Positions 16,081-24,503 of a stretch of 58,138 nucleotides of DNA are shown here, piece after piece. The number at the start of each line of letters is the position of its first letter. The stretch's first letter is position 1. The position numbers and the translations under genes were made by a program. The notes beneath the pieces are model-generated. The model was not told the DNA's origin. It worked only from the letters and a program-made list of their open reading frames with translations, and did not search any database. Source of the DNA: B4-G1 sp964393895 (GTDB taxonomy: Bacteria; Chloroflexota; Anaerolineae; B4-G1); the NCBI GenBank assembly GCA_964393895.1, contig CAYMWP010000010.1, positions 1 through 58,138 on the forward strand. The letters run 5' to 3'.

Positions 16081-17058
16081 GTGACGGAGAAACGATTGCT
16101 TTACCTATCCCAGGCTGACGTGGAGTATGTGGGCCTGACGATGATGGAGATTATCGAGTTGCTGGAGACCGCGTTCCGCGAGAAAGGGGAGGGACGCGTC
16201 GAGATGCCCCCAAAGCCAGGCATTCATCCTGGCGAGGGAGACAATTTCATCCACGCTATGCCGGCCTACATCCCGGCCATGAACTCGGCGGGTGTCAAGT
16301 GGGTGAGCGGCTTTCCCGAGAACTATAAGCAGGGCTTGCCCTACATCACCGGCCTGCTCATCCTCAACGATCCAGCGACCGGGGTGCCCATCTCTGTGAT
16401 GGACTGCATCTGGATCACAGCGAAACGCACCGCTGCGGCCACCGCTGTCGCCGCGCGGCGGTTGGCACGTCCTGAATCGTCGGTTGTTGGCGTACTGGGC
16501 TGTGGTGTCCAGGGGAAGACGAACACCGAGGCCCTGAACGTCCTCTTCCCACTGGAAAAGGTGATGGCCTACGACGTGAACCCTGGAGCGGTCCACAGCT
16601 TTGTCGAGGAAATCTCGTCCCGCTTTGACCTGACCGTCGTGCCGGCGGACACCCCGAAACAGGCCGTGACCGGCTGTGATCTCGTCGTGACCGCGGGACC
16701 GATCCTGAAAAAGCCCCACCGCACCATCCAGCCAGGCTGGCTGGGCGAGGGAGCTTTTGCCTCGCTGGTGGACTTTGACTCTTACTGGCACCCCGATGCC
16801 ATAAAGGAGGTGACCAAGTTCTGCACCGACGACGTGCCGCAACTGCGCCACTACCAGGAGGTCGGCTATTTCCAGGACATTCCGGCGATCTATGCTGACC
16901 TGGGCGAGCTGGTCGCCGGGAAAAAGCCAGGGCGCGAGAGTCCCACAGAACGGACGATAGCCTGCAATCTGGGTTTGGCTATGGATGACATGGCGGTCGC
17001 TCCCACGATCTACCGGCGGGCCGTGGAAAAAAAGATCGGCACTTGGCTGCCGCTATAG
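16081..17058 (+). CDS. Ornithine cyclodeaminase / mu-crystallin family protein
   Basis: 325 aa, normal family length. Start is GTG at 16081 behind AGGAGAG. The N-terminal substrate domain includes KWVSGFPENYKQGLPYITGLLILNDPATGVPISVMDCIWITAKRTAA, matching the family's GGK/R and R-T motifs. The Rossmann domain shows VVGVLGCGVQGKTNTEAL and a later DLVVTAG. Family activities include ornithine cyclodeamination, ketimine or imine reduction, and N-alkyl amino acid chemistry; which applies cannot be decided. Imine or ketimine reduction would suit a pathway for N-methylated amino compounds. It is followed by an MttB-like gene 29 bp downstream, probably in one operon. Confidence 0.85.
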   Translation: MTEKRLLYLSQADVEYVGLTMMEIIELLETAFREKGEGRVEMPPKPGIHPGEGDNFIHAMPAYIPAMNSAGVKWVSGFPENYKQGLPYITGLLILNDPATGVPISVMDCIWITAKRTAAATAVAARRLARPESSVVGVLGCGVQGKTNTEALNVLFPLEKVMAYDVNPGAVHSFVEEISSRFDLTVVPADTPKQAVTGCDLVVTAGPILKKPHRTIQPGWLGEGAFASLVDFDSYWHPDAIKEVTKFCTDDVPQLRHYQEVGYFQDIPAIYADLGELVAGKKPGRESPTERTIACNLGLAMDDMAVAPTIYRRAVEKKIGTWLPL

Positions 17059-17087
17059 GTCCCCGAAAAGCCAAAAGGAGAGAATCA

Positions 17088-18518
17088 ATGTTCTGCCCCG
17101 AATTGGAGTTTAGGCCGCGGCTGTCTGTGATCAACGATGATCAGATTCAAAACATACATCAGGCTACCTTGGAGGTATTGGAGCGTACCGGCGTTCAAAT
17201 CACATACCCGCCAGCGCTAAAATTGCTGGACGGCGCTGGAGCGCGTGTAGACAGCAACCGGGTCCGTTTCCCCGCTTGGTTGGTCGAGGACTCTATCCGC
17301 AAAGCCCCATCTCGCGTGGTGCTTGGCAACCGCAGCGGAGAACGGCAGGTGTTCCTGGAGGGGGACAAGTACTGCTTTGGCCCCAGCCTGGACTGTGTGG
17401 ACTATTTGGATCCCCTCACGGACGAGCGCACCCGCTTTGTCAGCGATAATTGTCGCGTGACCGCCACCGTCGCCGATGCTCTGCCCAACTTTACCTGGGT
17501 GATGACCATCGGGATGGCCGACGATGTCCCCGCCGACGTCGCCGACCGCGTGATCGCCAAACAGGTGTTCACCTACACGGAAAAACCGTTGGTGTTCTGC
17601 TGCAAGGACGTCAACAGCGTCCGCGATATCTACGAGATGGCGCTGCTGATCGCGGGCAGCGAAGAGTCTTTCCAGCAAGCGCCGACGATTGTCCATTACT
17701 CTGAACCGATCTCGCCGCTGCTGTACTATGATCTGGCTGCGGAAAAGATCATCTACTGCGCCGAAAAGGGCATCCCATTGATCAACTTTCCCGCGCCGCA
17801 GGGTGGCAGCACGGCTCCTATGACGGGTGCTGGACAGATCGTGCAGGCTAGCGCGGAGTCGTTGAGCGGTCTGGTGCTCGCACAAGTGACCCGCCCAGGT
17901 GCCCCCTTCATCTATGGCGCTTTTGCCACCGTGATGGATATGAAGACGACCGTCTTTTCCTACGGTGCGCCAGAGATGAGCCTGATGGTCGCGGCCATGG
18001 CCCAGATGGCCCAGCACTACCGGCTGCCCTTCTTTGGCACCGCCGGCTGCTCCGACGCCAAGTTCCCCGACGCGCAGGCCGCCGCCGAAGTCGCTTTCTC
18101 CTGCCTCGCCTCCGCGCTCGTCGGGGCCAACCTGATCCACGACGCCGGAAGCTGGCTGGACCACGGCTCCCTGGCTTCGCCGGCCTTTATGGTGCTGGTC
18201 AACGAGATACTCTACATGGTGAACCAGTTTATGCGCGGCCTGCCCGTGAACGACGACACGTTGGCGCTCAATATGATCGACAGAATTGGGCCAGGTGGGC
18301 ATTACCTGTACGAGGACCACACCTTGAAGCACTTTAAGGAGGTGTGGTACTCTGACCTTTTCGACCGTTCGATCTATCAGTCGTGGCTTGAACAGGGCGC
18401 GAAACGTTTTGAGGAGAGGCTCCGGGACAAGACCGAGCAGGTGATGGCACATCAGCCTGCGCCCCTGCCTGAGGACGTTCGCCAAGAGCTGGAAGGGATG
18501 GCCCAACACTGGGAATAG
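17088..18518 (+). CDS. MttB-superfamily methyltransferase, non-pyrrolysine (copy 1)
   Basis: 476 aa; family of trimethylamine (MttB) and glycine betaine (MtgB) corrinoid methyltransferases. N-terminal signature IHQATLEVLERTGVQITYPPALKLLDGAGARVD; central FFGTAGCSDAKFPDAQAAAE; C-terminal IGPGGHYLYEDHTLKHF. The frame is full-length without an internal TAG, so pyrrolysine is not used. The ATG at 17088 has AAAAGGAGAG upstream and is preferred to an open upstream extension at 17043. Demethylation of a quaternary or tertiary amine onto a corrinoid protein is expected, but no carrier gene is adjacent; the carriers at 3615/7129 may serve it. Confidence 0.88.
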   Translation: MFCPELEFRPRLSVINDDQIQNIHQATLEVLERTGVQITYPPALKLLDGAGARVDSNRVRFPAWLVEDSIRKAPSRVVLGNRSGERQVFLEGDKYCFGPSLDCVDYLDPLTDERTRFVSDNCRVTATVADALPNFTWVMTIGMADDVPADVADRVIAKQVFTYTEKPLVFCCKDVNSVRDIYEMALLIAGSEESFQQAPTIVHYSEPISPLLYYDLAAEKIIYCAEKGIPLINFPAPQGGSTAPMTGAGQIVQASAESLSGLVLAQVTRPGAPFIYGAFATVMDMKTTVFSYGAPEMSLMVAAMAQMAQHYRLPFFGTAGCSDAKFPDAQAAAEVAFSCLASALVGANLIHDAGSWLDHGSLASPAFMVLVNEILYMVNQFMRGLPVNDDTLALNMIDRIGPGGHYLYEDHTLKHFKEVWYSDLFDRSIYQSWLEQGAKRFEERLRDKTEQVMAHQPAPLPEDVRQELEGMAQHWE

Positions 18519-18555
18519 CGGGTACCAATCGCCACTCTGGACAAGGAGACGGGAA

Positions 18556-19737
18556 ATGAAGATCACAAGTGTCAAAGTCACCCCGGTAAACATCCCCCTA
18601 GAAATGCCCTTCCTCTGGGCAGCGGGGCTCTATCCAGGCACGTCCAAGACGGTCATCGAAGTACAGACGGATGATGGAATCGTGGGCCTGGGGGAGGCAC
18701 CCTCGTCCCACCTGGCGCCCGCCGTCCAGAGTCTCGCACCTCGGCTGATCGGCAAGGATCCCCTGGACATTGCCGAGATCGAGAGCCTGTGTGTGCCCCC
18801 CTGGCAGATCGTGCAAAACACCGACGACAGCTCGTCTGTCACAGCCTTTGGCGGGCTGGAAATCGCCCTGTGGGACATCCGTGGCAAAGTATGGAATCAA
18901 CCCCTGTACAAGCTGCTGGGCGGCGCAGTGCGCACAGAGATCCCGTTCACCGAGTACTTTGCGTTTCGGATGAACAAGGATGGGTCCAATAGGCAACTCG
19001 ACTCCCAGGTCATCGTTGACTACTGCCTGAGAATGCGCGAGGAGCACGGTTCGACGTTCTTTGAGGGCAAGTTGATCCAGGGGGATCCACAACTGGAGAT
19101 CAATACGGTGCGCGCTATGCGGGAGGCCCTGGGAGCGGAGGCGATGATCCGCCTGGACTCGAATATGCAGTGGTCGCTGACGACGGCCCGTCACGTCCTG
19201 CGCGAGATCGAACCCTACAATATCCGGAACTATGAGGACCCGGTGGCGACGTTCGAAGAGATGGCTGCCCTGCGCCAGCATTCGACCATTCCGTTTTCCT
19301 CCCACGTGCCGGATATCCGGCGGGCGGTGGCGCTGGGCGTGCCAGATACCATCGTCACCAATTTTGCCGTGTTAGGCGGCATCAACCGGGCGATCCGGTT
19401 CATCGGCGCTTGTGAGGCGATGGGCGTCGGTTTCTGGTGTTACAGTGGAGACGCGGGTATCTGCACGGCTGCTTACCTGCACGTCAAAGCGGCAATGCCC
19501 TGGATAACCGAGCCCAGCCAATCGTTGCTGCGGTGGCAGATTGCCGATGTGATCCAGGGTGGTCCGTTCAAGCCGAAGAACAACGTCGTGCCTGTGCCAG
19601 AAGGCCCGGGGCTGGGCGTGGAGCTGGACCGCGATGCACTTGAACGCTGGCATCAACATTATGTGGACAACGGCCCGATGGATCACTTCTACGATCCACA
19701 GAGGCCCGGATACTACCGACGTCTACCGTTGAACTGA
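18556..19737 (+). CDS. Enolase-superfamily (mandelate racemase/glucarate dehydratase-like) protein
   Basis: 393 aa. N-terminal capping domain (1-~130), then a TIM barrel. Candidate metal ligands are Asp in IRLDSN, Glu in YEDP and a third acidic position near SSHVPD; a lysine in FEGKLIQG is in the place of the catalytic base. The usual His base of glucarate-dehydratase relatives is not obvious: the expected segment reads CYSGDAGICTAAYL. The ancestral reaction type is proton abstraction next to a carboxylate (dehydration, racemisation or cycloisomerisation). Last gene of the plus-strand run; convergent with the FAD protein. Substrate unknown. Confidence 0.8.
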   Translation: MKITSVKVTPVNIPLEMPFLWAAGLYPGTSKTVIEVQTDDGIVGLGEAPSSHLAPAVQSLAPRLIGKDPLDIAEIESLCVPPWQIVQNTDDSSSVTAFGGLEIALWDIRGKVWNQPLYKLLGGAVRTEIPFTEYFAFRMNKDGSNRQLDSQVIVDYCLRMREEHGSTFFEGKLIQGDPQLEINTVRAMREALGAEAMIRLDSNMQWSLTTARHVLREIEPYNIRNYEDPVATFEEMAALRQHSTIPFSSHVPDIRRAVALGVPDTIVTNFAVLGGINRAIRFIGACEAMGVGFWCYSGDAGICTAAYLHVKAAMPWITEPSQSLLRWQIADVIQGGPFKPKNNVVPVPEGPGLGVELDRDALERWHQHYVDNGPMDHFYDPQRPGYYRRLPLN

Positions 19738-19805
19738 TCGGACGCGGACAGGTAAGGGCTGGCGGGTAGGAAACCCGCCCTACTTTTCGGAATGACGATC
19801 AGGCC

Positions 19806-21221
19806 TCAGGCCTTTTCGGCCGCGGCATTCCTGCCCGCAATACGGCCAAAGACGAGACAGTCCGTTATCGCGCAACTGCCAAGACGGCAGGCGCCGTGAA
19901 CGCCGCCGGTGACTTCTCCTGCGGCGTACAATCCCTTGATTGGCTGTTGGTCTAGGCCGATTACCTGGGCCTCGGTGTTGATCTGCACTCCCCCCATCGT
20001 GTGGTGCACTTTGGGCCATAAGCGCATCCCATAGTAAGGAGGGTGGCTCAGGGGAACAGCATTGAGCAAGATAGGCTTGCCAAATTCCTCGTCCGCGCTG
20101 TTTTCGACAAAGCGGTTGTACCTGGCGACAGTGGCTTCCAGCGCCTCGAAGGGCAGGCTATAAGCTGAGGCAAGTTCCTCCAGCCGCTCGAACCGCTTGA
20201 CCACGCCTTTTTTGAGGCAGCGGTCTATGCTCCAGCCCGATCGTTCAACCGCTTGCGCGTCGGCGATGCCGATACACGGCTGACCGACAGCCAGGATGGC
20301 ATCTGCCACAATCTTGCGATCGCCCAGCTCGTTGACAAAGCGCTGGCCCGTGGCCGGGTCTACCACTATGCCGTAGAGGAATACAATATAATCGGAAAAA
20401 CCAGGGCCAACGCCAAAGCCCTTCTCATCCGGGGAGGCCCACGGCCCAAGCTGAATGCACGAAAGATGCACGGGGGTAGCTCCAACTCTCAGAGCCTCTA
20501 TCAAAGCCTCGGCAGTAGCGCAGCGCTTGTTCGTGCTATCTATCTCCTCTGTCAGCCGGGGGTCCTGAACAGTCCGGAAGGCGACGTCGGCGCCAAAGCC
20601 GCCGCTAGCCAGGATCACCGCTTTTTCGGCCCTGATATACCTGGGGACTCCGCTGCTGGCGTCCGGGTAGTTGTAACCATCGCGGACCATTACCCCACAA
20701 ACTCGGCCTTCAGCATCTCTGATGATAGTCTGAAGATACATCTGCGTTCTGACGTCCATCCCCAGCTCTCGCACCTTGGCCAGTTGGCGTTTGATGATGG
20801 TCGCGCCGGTGATATTTAGGGCCGTATAGCAGCGCGGCACAGAATGGCCGCCGAATTGATCCACCCTGTCCATATATTCCACGCCCAAATAGTCAATCGT
20901 CCACTGGAAAACCTCGTTGGAACTTTCCGCGACGATGCGCACCAGATCAGGATGGTTGAGGCCCAGGCCGGCCTTGAGCATATCCTCGTACATCAGCTCG
21001 GGAGAGTCTGCGATGCCGTCCCTCTCCTGCAGCGGCGTGCCCGCCGCGGTAATTCCGCCGTCACTGATGATCGAGTTGCCCCCGGGGGCTTTCATTTTTT
21101 CCAGGATGGTCACCAAAGCGCCCCCATTTCTCGCCTCTATCGCCGCTGCCAGCCCGGCAAATCCACCGCCGACGACCACCACGTCTACCGCTTCATCCCA
21201 GTCTATGCCGTTCAAGCCCAT
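19806..21221 (-). CDS. FAD-dependent oxidoreductase, fumarate reductase/urocanate reductase-like
   Basis: 471 aa, FAD_binding_2 family. The FAD-binding N-terminus reads VDVVVVGGGFAGLAAAIEA. Further conserved segments are APGGNSIISDGGI, AVILASGGFG, TGQRFVNELGD, HHTMGGVQINTEAQV and GLYAAGEVTGGVHGACRLGSCAITDCLVFGRIAG. Such soluble flavoproteins reduce or desaturate carbon-carbon bonds next to carboxylates. No heme or signal peptide is seen, so electrons must come from another cytoplasmic protein. It is the third gene of a minus-strand operon, 32 bp after the B12-activation-domain gene, with AAGGAG before its ATG. Substrate not deducible. Confidence 0.83.
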   Translation of the reverse strand: MGLNGIDWDEAVDVVVVGGGFAGLAAAIEARNGGALVTILEKMKAPGGNSIISDGGITAAGTPLQERDGIADSPELMYEDMLKAGLGLNHPDLVRIVAESSNEVFQWTIDYLGVEYMDRVDQFGGHSVPRCYTALNITGATIIKRQLAKVRELGMDVRTQMYLQTIIRDAEGRVCGVMVRDGYNYPDASSGVPRYIRAEKAVILASGGFGADVAFRTVQDPRLTEEIDSTNKRCATAEALIEALRVGATPVHLSCIQLGPWASPDEKGFGVGPGFSDYIVFLYGIVVDPATGQRFVNELGDRKIVADAILAVGQPCIGIADAQAVERSGWSIDRCLKKGVVKRFERLEELASAYSLPFEALEATVARYNRFVENSADEEFGKPILLNAVPLSHPPYYGMRLWPKVHHTMGGVQINTEAQVIGLDQQPIKGLYAAGEVTGGVHGACRLGSCAITDCLVFGRIAGRNAAAEKA

Positions 21222-21253
21222 ATCCAGTTTCTCCTTGAGTAATCGTTCACTAG

Positions 21254-21952
21254 CTAGTTCGCACCAGGGTGATACTTTCTGTCGTACAGAGTCTCGTCAT
21301 AAGGCGCCCTTCTTCCGACACACTCCTCCCTTGAGCATAGCTGACAACTGGCAAAGTCCACCTCTTTGGGAAACCACATTCCTGAAACAGACTTGATCGG
21401 GACCATTATCAAGCTTTCCGTAAGCTCGACCCCGATGGCGTCCTGTGGGCTGCCGAGGAGCGCGAACAGCTTGCGCTGCTCCGGGAGAGGCCAATCCGGG
21501 AGCGATCCGGGGTTCATTCTCGAGGTACGTCCAGGACGAAATCGTTCTTCCAGGTCTTGACTCAGTGCCTGGATCGCCACACGTAGGGCCATCTCCTTGA
21601 TCGTGTCGGCCCAGTAGCTTTGCAGAATATCGTCTATCGAGCTCGACCACTCGTCCAGTTCCGTCCCGCAAGTAGCCACAAAGGGGAAAACCCGGTGCGC
21701 CTGCTCCAAGTTGACCCGCAGCACGCGGCTGGTCAGCGTTGTCCCATCAATGATTACGTGCTCATCGCCTCTGGATTCGATGAACGCAACCTTGTAGATG
21801 ACTTTTGGCCTGGCAATGGCCTGGGCATCGCTGGCAATGCGTTCAAGCTTTTCGACAGAGGAGCTGCCCTCCTTTATGCGCAGCTTTTTCTTGAGCGACT
21901 CCATATCTGGCTGGAACCGAATGTCGTCTAATACAATTGTCCTGTCTTCCAT
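21254..21952 (-). CDS. Methionine-synthase-activation-domain-like protein with cysteine tail
   Basis: 232 aa. The core matches the AdoMet-binding reactivation domain of cobalamin-dependent methionine synthase: DWPLPEQRKLFALLG followed by GVELTESLIMVPIKSVSGMWF. The C-terminus carries C-x2-C-x4-C (SCQLCSREECVGRR), a possible metal or Fe-S site. Stand-alone versions are found with corrinoid methyltransferases and are thought to help reactivate oxidised cob(II)alamin carriers; the role here is inferred. It lies between an MttB-like gene and a flavoprotein on the minus strand, with AGGAG before the ATG. No RamA-type reactivase is present in the window, so this may be the local substitute. Confidence 0.83.
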   Translation of the reverse strand: MEDRTIVLDDIRFQPDMESLKKKLRIKEGSSSVEKLERIASDAQAIARPKVIYKVAFIESRGDEHVIIDGTTLTSRVLRVNLEQAHRVFPFVATCGTELDEWSSSIDDILQSYWADTIKEMALRVAIQALSQDLEERFRPGRTSRMNPGSLPDWPLPEQRKLFALLGSPQDAIGVELTESLIMVPIKSVSGMWFPKEVDFASCQLCSREECVGRRAPYDETLYDRKYHPGAN

Positions 21953-22029
21953 TGTGATCTCCTAGTGGTGGAATAGAAGTCGGTCAGGGCGCGGATCACG
22001 TCGAGAATATGGGCGCCTTCTAGTGCCCA

Positions 22030-23472
22030 TCATCGTTTCACCTTCTCCTGTGCCTCGGCCAGGCTGCGATCAATGATCGCCTGCAGCCGCTCCGCCATAT
22101 CCTCGGGTAGAGAAAGCGGTTGATATTGCCCGAGCTTCTTTTTGACCAGCTCACGGGACCGGGCGCGCGTATCAAGCTCACCCCTTTCTATCCAACTGGT
22201 GGTGCCAGCGCGATCCGAAAGAGTGGGAATCCACATCTCCTGGCGGAAAAATCGTAGAGTGTGCTCCTCCCGGACGAACTGGCCGCCTGGCCCCTGGGCA
22301 GCGATTAGGTCTAGGGCCAACCGCTCCTCGTCAACTGCAAAACCGGCCAACACGCGCTTGACCCAGCCGATTATTTCGTCATCAATGATATAGCCTTCCA
22401 AAGAGAGGACCAGTTCAGCCCCATAAGAAGCCGTACCGCAGATCATGTTCAGTCCTGCCAGGGCGGGGAGCAGGGCCGTCCCGAGCTTTTCGTACCCGGC
22501 CTGGGCATCCGGCAGATTGGAGTCCGTCAACAGGCCGCCTCCCCCACACGGCAAACCATACATGCGACCCAGTTGGGCCCACGCCACCCGCAAAACGCCA
22601 AACTCTGGCGAGCCTACGGCCACGTTGCCGTACTTCATATCCATGATACGGGCCCAACTGGCATAGATGAACGGCGCCGCCTCGTTGACAACCTTGGCCA
22701 ACACGAGCGCGGCCAAGACTTCGGCATTCGCCATCGTCAGACAGCCGGCCAACGTCGAGGGCGCAGTAGCTCCCGCCATTGGGCCGGCCTCGACAAACAG
22801 GGGGAGTGATAATTCCGCGCTCCCCATGATGACTTCACAGGCGTCGCGGCGCAATCTGAGCGGACTGGTGATACACACCAACGGCGAGACAAACGGCTCG
22901 CGGCACAGATTATCCAGCCCGCCCGCCACCTCCGAGGCCATCGCGACCAGGTCGCGAAATCCATCCGCTCCGTAACACTGGTTGACGATCGGCTTCCGAG
23001 TGTTTAGCAGAGTGGTCATCCACTGATAGCGATCCACGTACTCCACCGGGACGTCGTCCGGCGTCACCGGCGGCATGATAAAGTCGGTATCGTCCAACAC
23101 ATCGGTCAGGCGGGCAGTTTCTTCCAGGTCGCTCAGACGAGCGAGCCTCAACTCTCCCGTCTGCCAGTCTAACGTCATATGGGGGTAGCCACAGTGACCA
23201 TAGTGTACTCGATTCCCTCCGATCCGCAGCGGCGGAAGACCCTCCCGGCCATAGATGAGGGCCACCGGCGCAGACTTGTCCAACGCGGACTTGACCAATT
23301 GGGCCGGCATGCGCACCCGCCCCGAACTGCCGGCTATGGCCCCGCCTCCGAGTAAGGCGTCCCGCGCCTGCTCATCAAGCACATCAACCCCGACGTTCTC
23401 CAATGTGTCGAGGGTCGCACAGTGAATGTCCCACAACTCCTTATCGCTTAATACCTCAATGGACGGCCGCAT
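22030..23472 (-). CDS. MttB-superfamily methyltransferase, non-pyrrolysine (copy 2, divergent)
   Basis: 480 aa, first gene of the minus-strand operon; ATG behind GGGAGGT. Family signatures: IHCATLDTLENVGVDVLDEQARDALLGGGA at the N-terminus and AQGPGGQFVREEHTLRFFRQEMW near the C-terminus. The central segment reads LPCGGGGLLTDSNLPDAQAG, whereas the other three paralogues here read TAG(C/V)SD(A/S)K, so the region equivalent to the active-site loop differs. No internal stop. Its coupling to the B12-reactivation protein and a flavoprotein suggests a separate demethylation branch. Substrate unknown. Confidence 0.86.
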   Translation of the reverse strand: MRPSIEVLSDKELWDIHCATLDTLENVGVDVLDEQARDALLGGGAIAGSSGRVRMPAQLVKSALDKSAPVALIYGREGLPPLRIGGNRVHYGHCGYPHMTLDWQTGELRLARLSDLEETARLTDVLDDTDFIMPPVTPDDVPVEYVDRYQWMTTLLNTRKPIVNQCYGADGFRDLVAMASEVAGGLDNLCREPFVSPLVCITSPLRLRRDACEVIMGSAELSLPLFVEAGPMAGATAPSTLAGCLTMANAEVLAALVLAKVVNEAAPFIYASWARIMDMKYGNVAVGSPEFGVLRVAWAQLGRMYGLPCGGGGLLTDSNLPDAQAGYEKLGTALLPALAGLNMICGTASYGAELVLSLEGYIIDDEIIGWVKRVLAGFAVDEERLALDLIAAQGPGGQFVREEHTLRFFRQEMWIPTLSDRAGTTSWIERGELDTRARSRELVKKKLGQYQPLSLPEDMAERLQAIIDRSLAEAQEKVKR

Positions 23473-23554
23473 ACTTTACCTCCCTTTTCAAATTGGATGT
23501 CAAGTTCCTGCCAATAGAATATTATGTACTCAATACGACTCAAGCGCGAAGGTA

Positions 23555-23583
23555 TTTGTATAGCATTTCCTAATTCCTGTCAA
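23555..23583 (-). promoter_or_regulatory. Candidate promoter for the minus-strand MttB operon
   Basis: On the minus strand TTGACA lies at 23583-23578 and TACAAA at 23560-23555, spacer 17 bp; an overlapping TATACA would give 15 bp. Leader of about 75 nt to the ATG at 23472. It is divergent from the XRE-cupin promoter, in the same 476-bp gap. Confidence 0.45.
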
Positions 23584-23705
23584 GCAAGTTGAGTAACTGT
23601 GCCACGCCTCAAACCGACAAGTCAGCCAGGACGCAAATTCAGGCATCCGCAGGTTGCACCAGATTTTTTAAAAGATCAGCGTCCATCAGCGTTAATCTGC
23701 GTCCA

Positions 23706-23875
23706 AAATCTTTTGGGTGTGTTTCATTTCGGTAGAGACCCTAGACCTCGGAGGTCTCTGCCGAGCTTGTGCTCGCCCAAAACCGCTGATTTGGGCAGTT
23801 TTTGAGCCTGAAAACACATCTCATTAGACCTCCGAGGTCTTACCCAACTTGTTTGAAACACACCCAAATCTTTTG
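23706..23875. mobile_element. MITE-like element with terminal inverted repeats and flanking direct repeat
   Basis: TTTGGGTGTGTTTCA at 23712-23726 is exactly reverse-complemented at 23854-23868. AAATCTTTTG occurs directly repeated at 23706-23715 and 23866-23875, overlapping the ends, as a target-site duplication would. The interior carries two AGACCTC/GAGGTCT palindromes (23743-23757 and 23826-23840) and no ORF. It lies in the divergent gap between the MttB operon and the XRE-cupin gene; the rest of that gap holds the two promoters and an AGCGTCC-type palindrome near 23670-23705. Confidence 0.7.
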
Positions 23876-23889
23876 ATTTCCTTTGAGGC

Positions 23890-23918
23890 TTGACAGTAAT
23901 TAAGAACCACTGTATAAT
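23890..23918 (+). promoter_or_regulatory. Consensus promoter for the XRE-cupin regulator
   Basis: TTGACA at 23890-23895 and TATAAT at 23913-23918 with a 17-bp spacer: both hexamers and spacing are ideal. Expected start near 23925, leader about 24 nt. Because it is so strong, repression by the encoded regulator is plausible. Confidence 0.85.
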
Positions 23919-23948
23919 CTTGTTAAAATTAAGCCACACTAAAAGACA

Positions 23949-24485
23949 ATGATCGGCGAAAGAATCCGCAATTCAAGACTACAGCGCGGTATGACAGCCA
24001 ACGAACTGGCCGAGGCAGTTGGGCTAAGCCCCAGTGCCGTAAGCCAAATTGAGCGAGGAGTGGTGGACCCGTCTCTTCGCTCACTTCGGTCCATCGCCGA
24101 CGCCCTGGACACCCCGATCTTTTCCTTCTTTTTAGAGACACCATTCCAAGGCATCGTCGTGAGAAAAGACCAGCGGCGGGCCTTTTCCCCTCCCGATCAC
24201 AAGGCCACGTACGAACTCGCCACCCCTGACTTGAACCGCAGGCTCGAGATGCTGTTCATGTACCTCGATCCCGGGACATCCTCTTCCGAGCAACCCTTAC
24301 CCCATGCTGGGGACGAATGTCTGGTGGTTCTGCAGGGCGAGGCGGAGGTCAGCGTAGCGGCTCGGCGATACTCTTTGCGAGAGGGAGACAGCATATACCT
24401 GAATGAGGGCGTCCCCCATAACGTCACGAACGTCGGCGAGAACCAGTTGGTGTGCATCGCTGGCATAACGCCTGCCAGCTTTTGA
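23949..24485 (+). CDS. XRE-family regulator with C-terminal cupin domain
   Basis: 178 aa. Residues about 4-60 form an HTH_3 domain (IRNSRLQRGMTANELAEAVGLSPSAVSQIERG). Residues about 105-175 form a cupin_2 beta-barrel (PHAGDECLVVLQGEAEV...YSLREGDSIYLNEGVPHNVTNVG). Members bind a small effector or metal in the cupin and control nearby metabolic operons. It lies between a divergent MttB operon and two co-directional MttB-like genes, 18 bp ahead of the first, so it probably regulates these MttB genes. The ATG has only a weak ribosome-binding site. Confidence 0.88.
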   Translation: MIGERIRNSRLQRGMTANELAEAVGLSPSAVSQIERGVVDPSLRSLRSIADALDTPIFSFFLETPFQGIVVRKDQRRAFSPPDHKATYELATPDLNRRLEMLFMYLDPGTSSSEQPLPHAGDECLVVLQGEAEVSVAARRYSLREGDSIYLNEGVPHNVTNVGENQLVCIAGITPASF

Positions 24486-24503
24486 CAGAAAGGTCCTTCC
24501 CAG

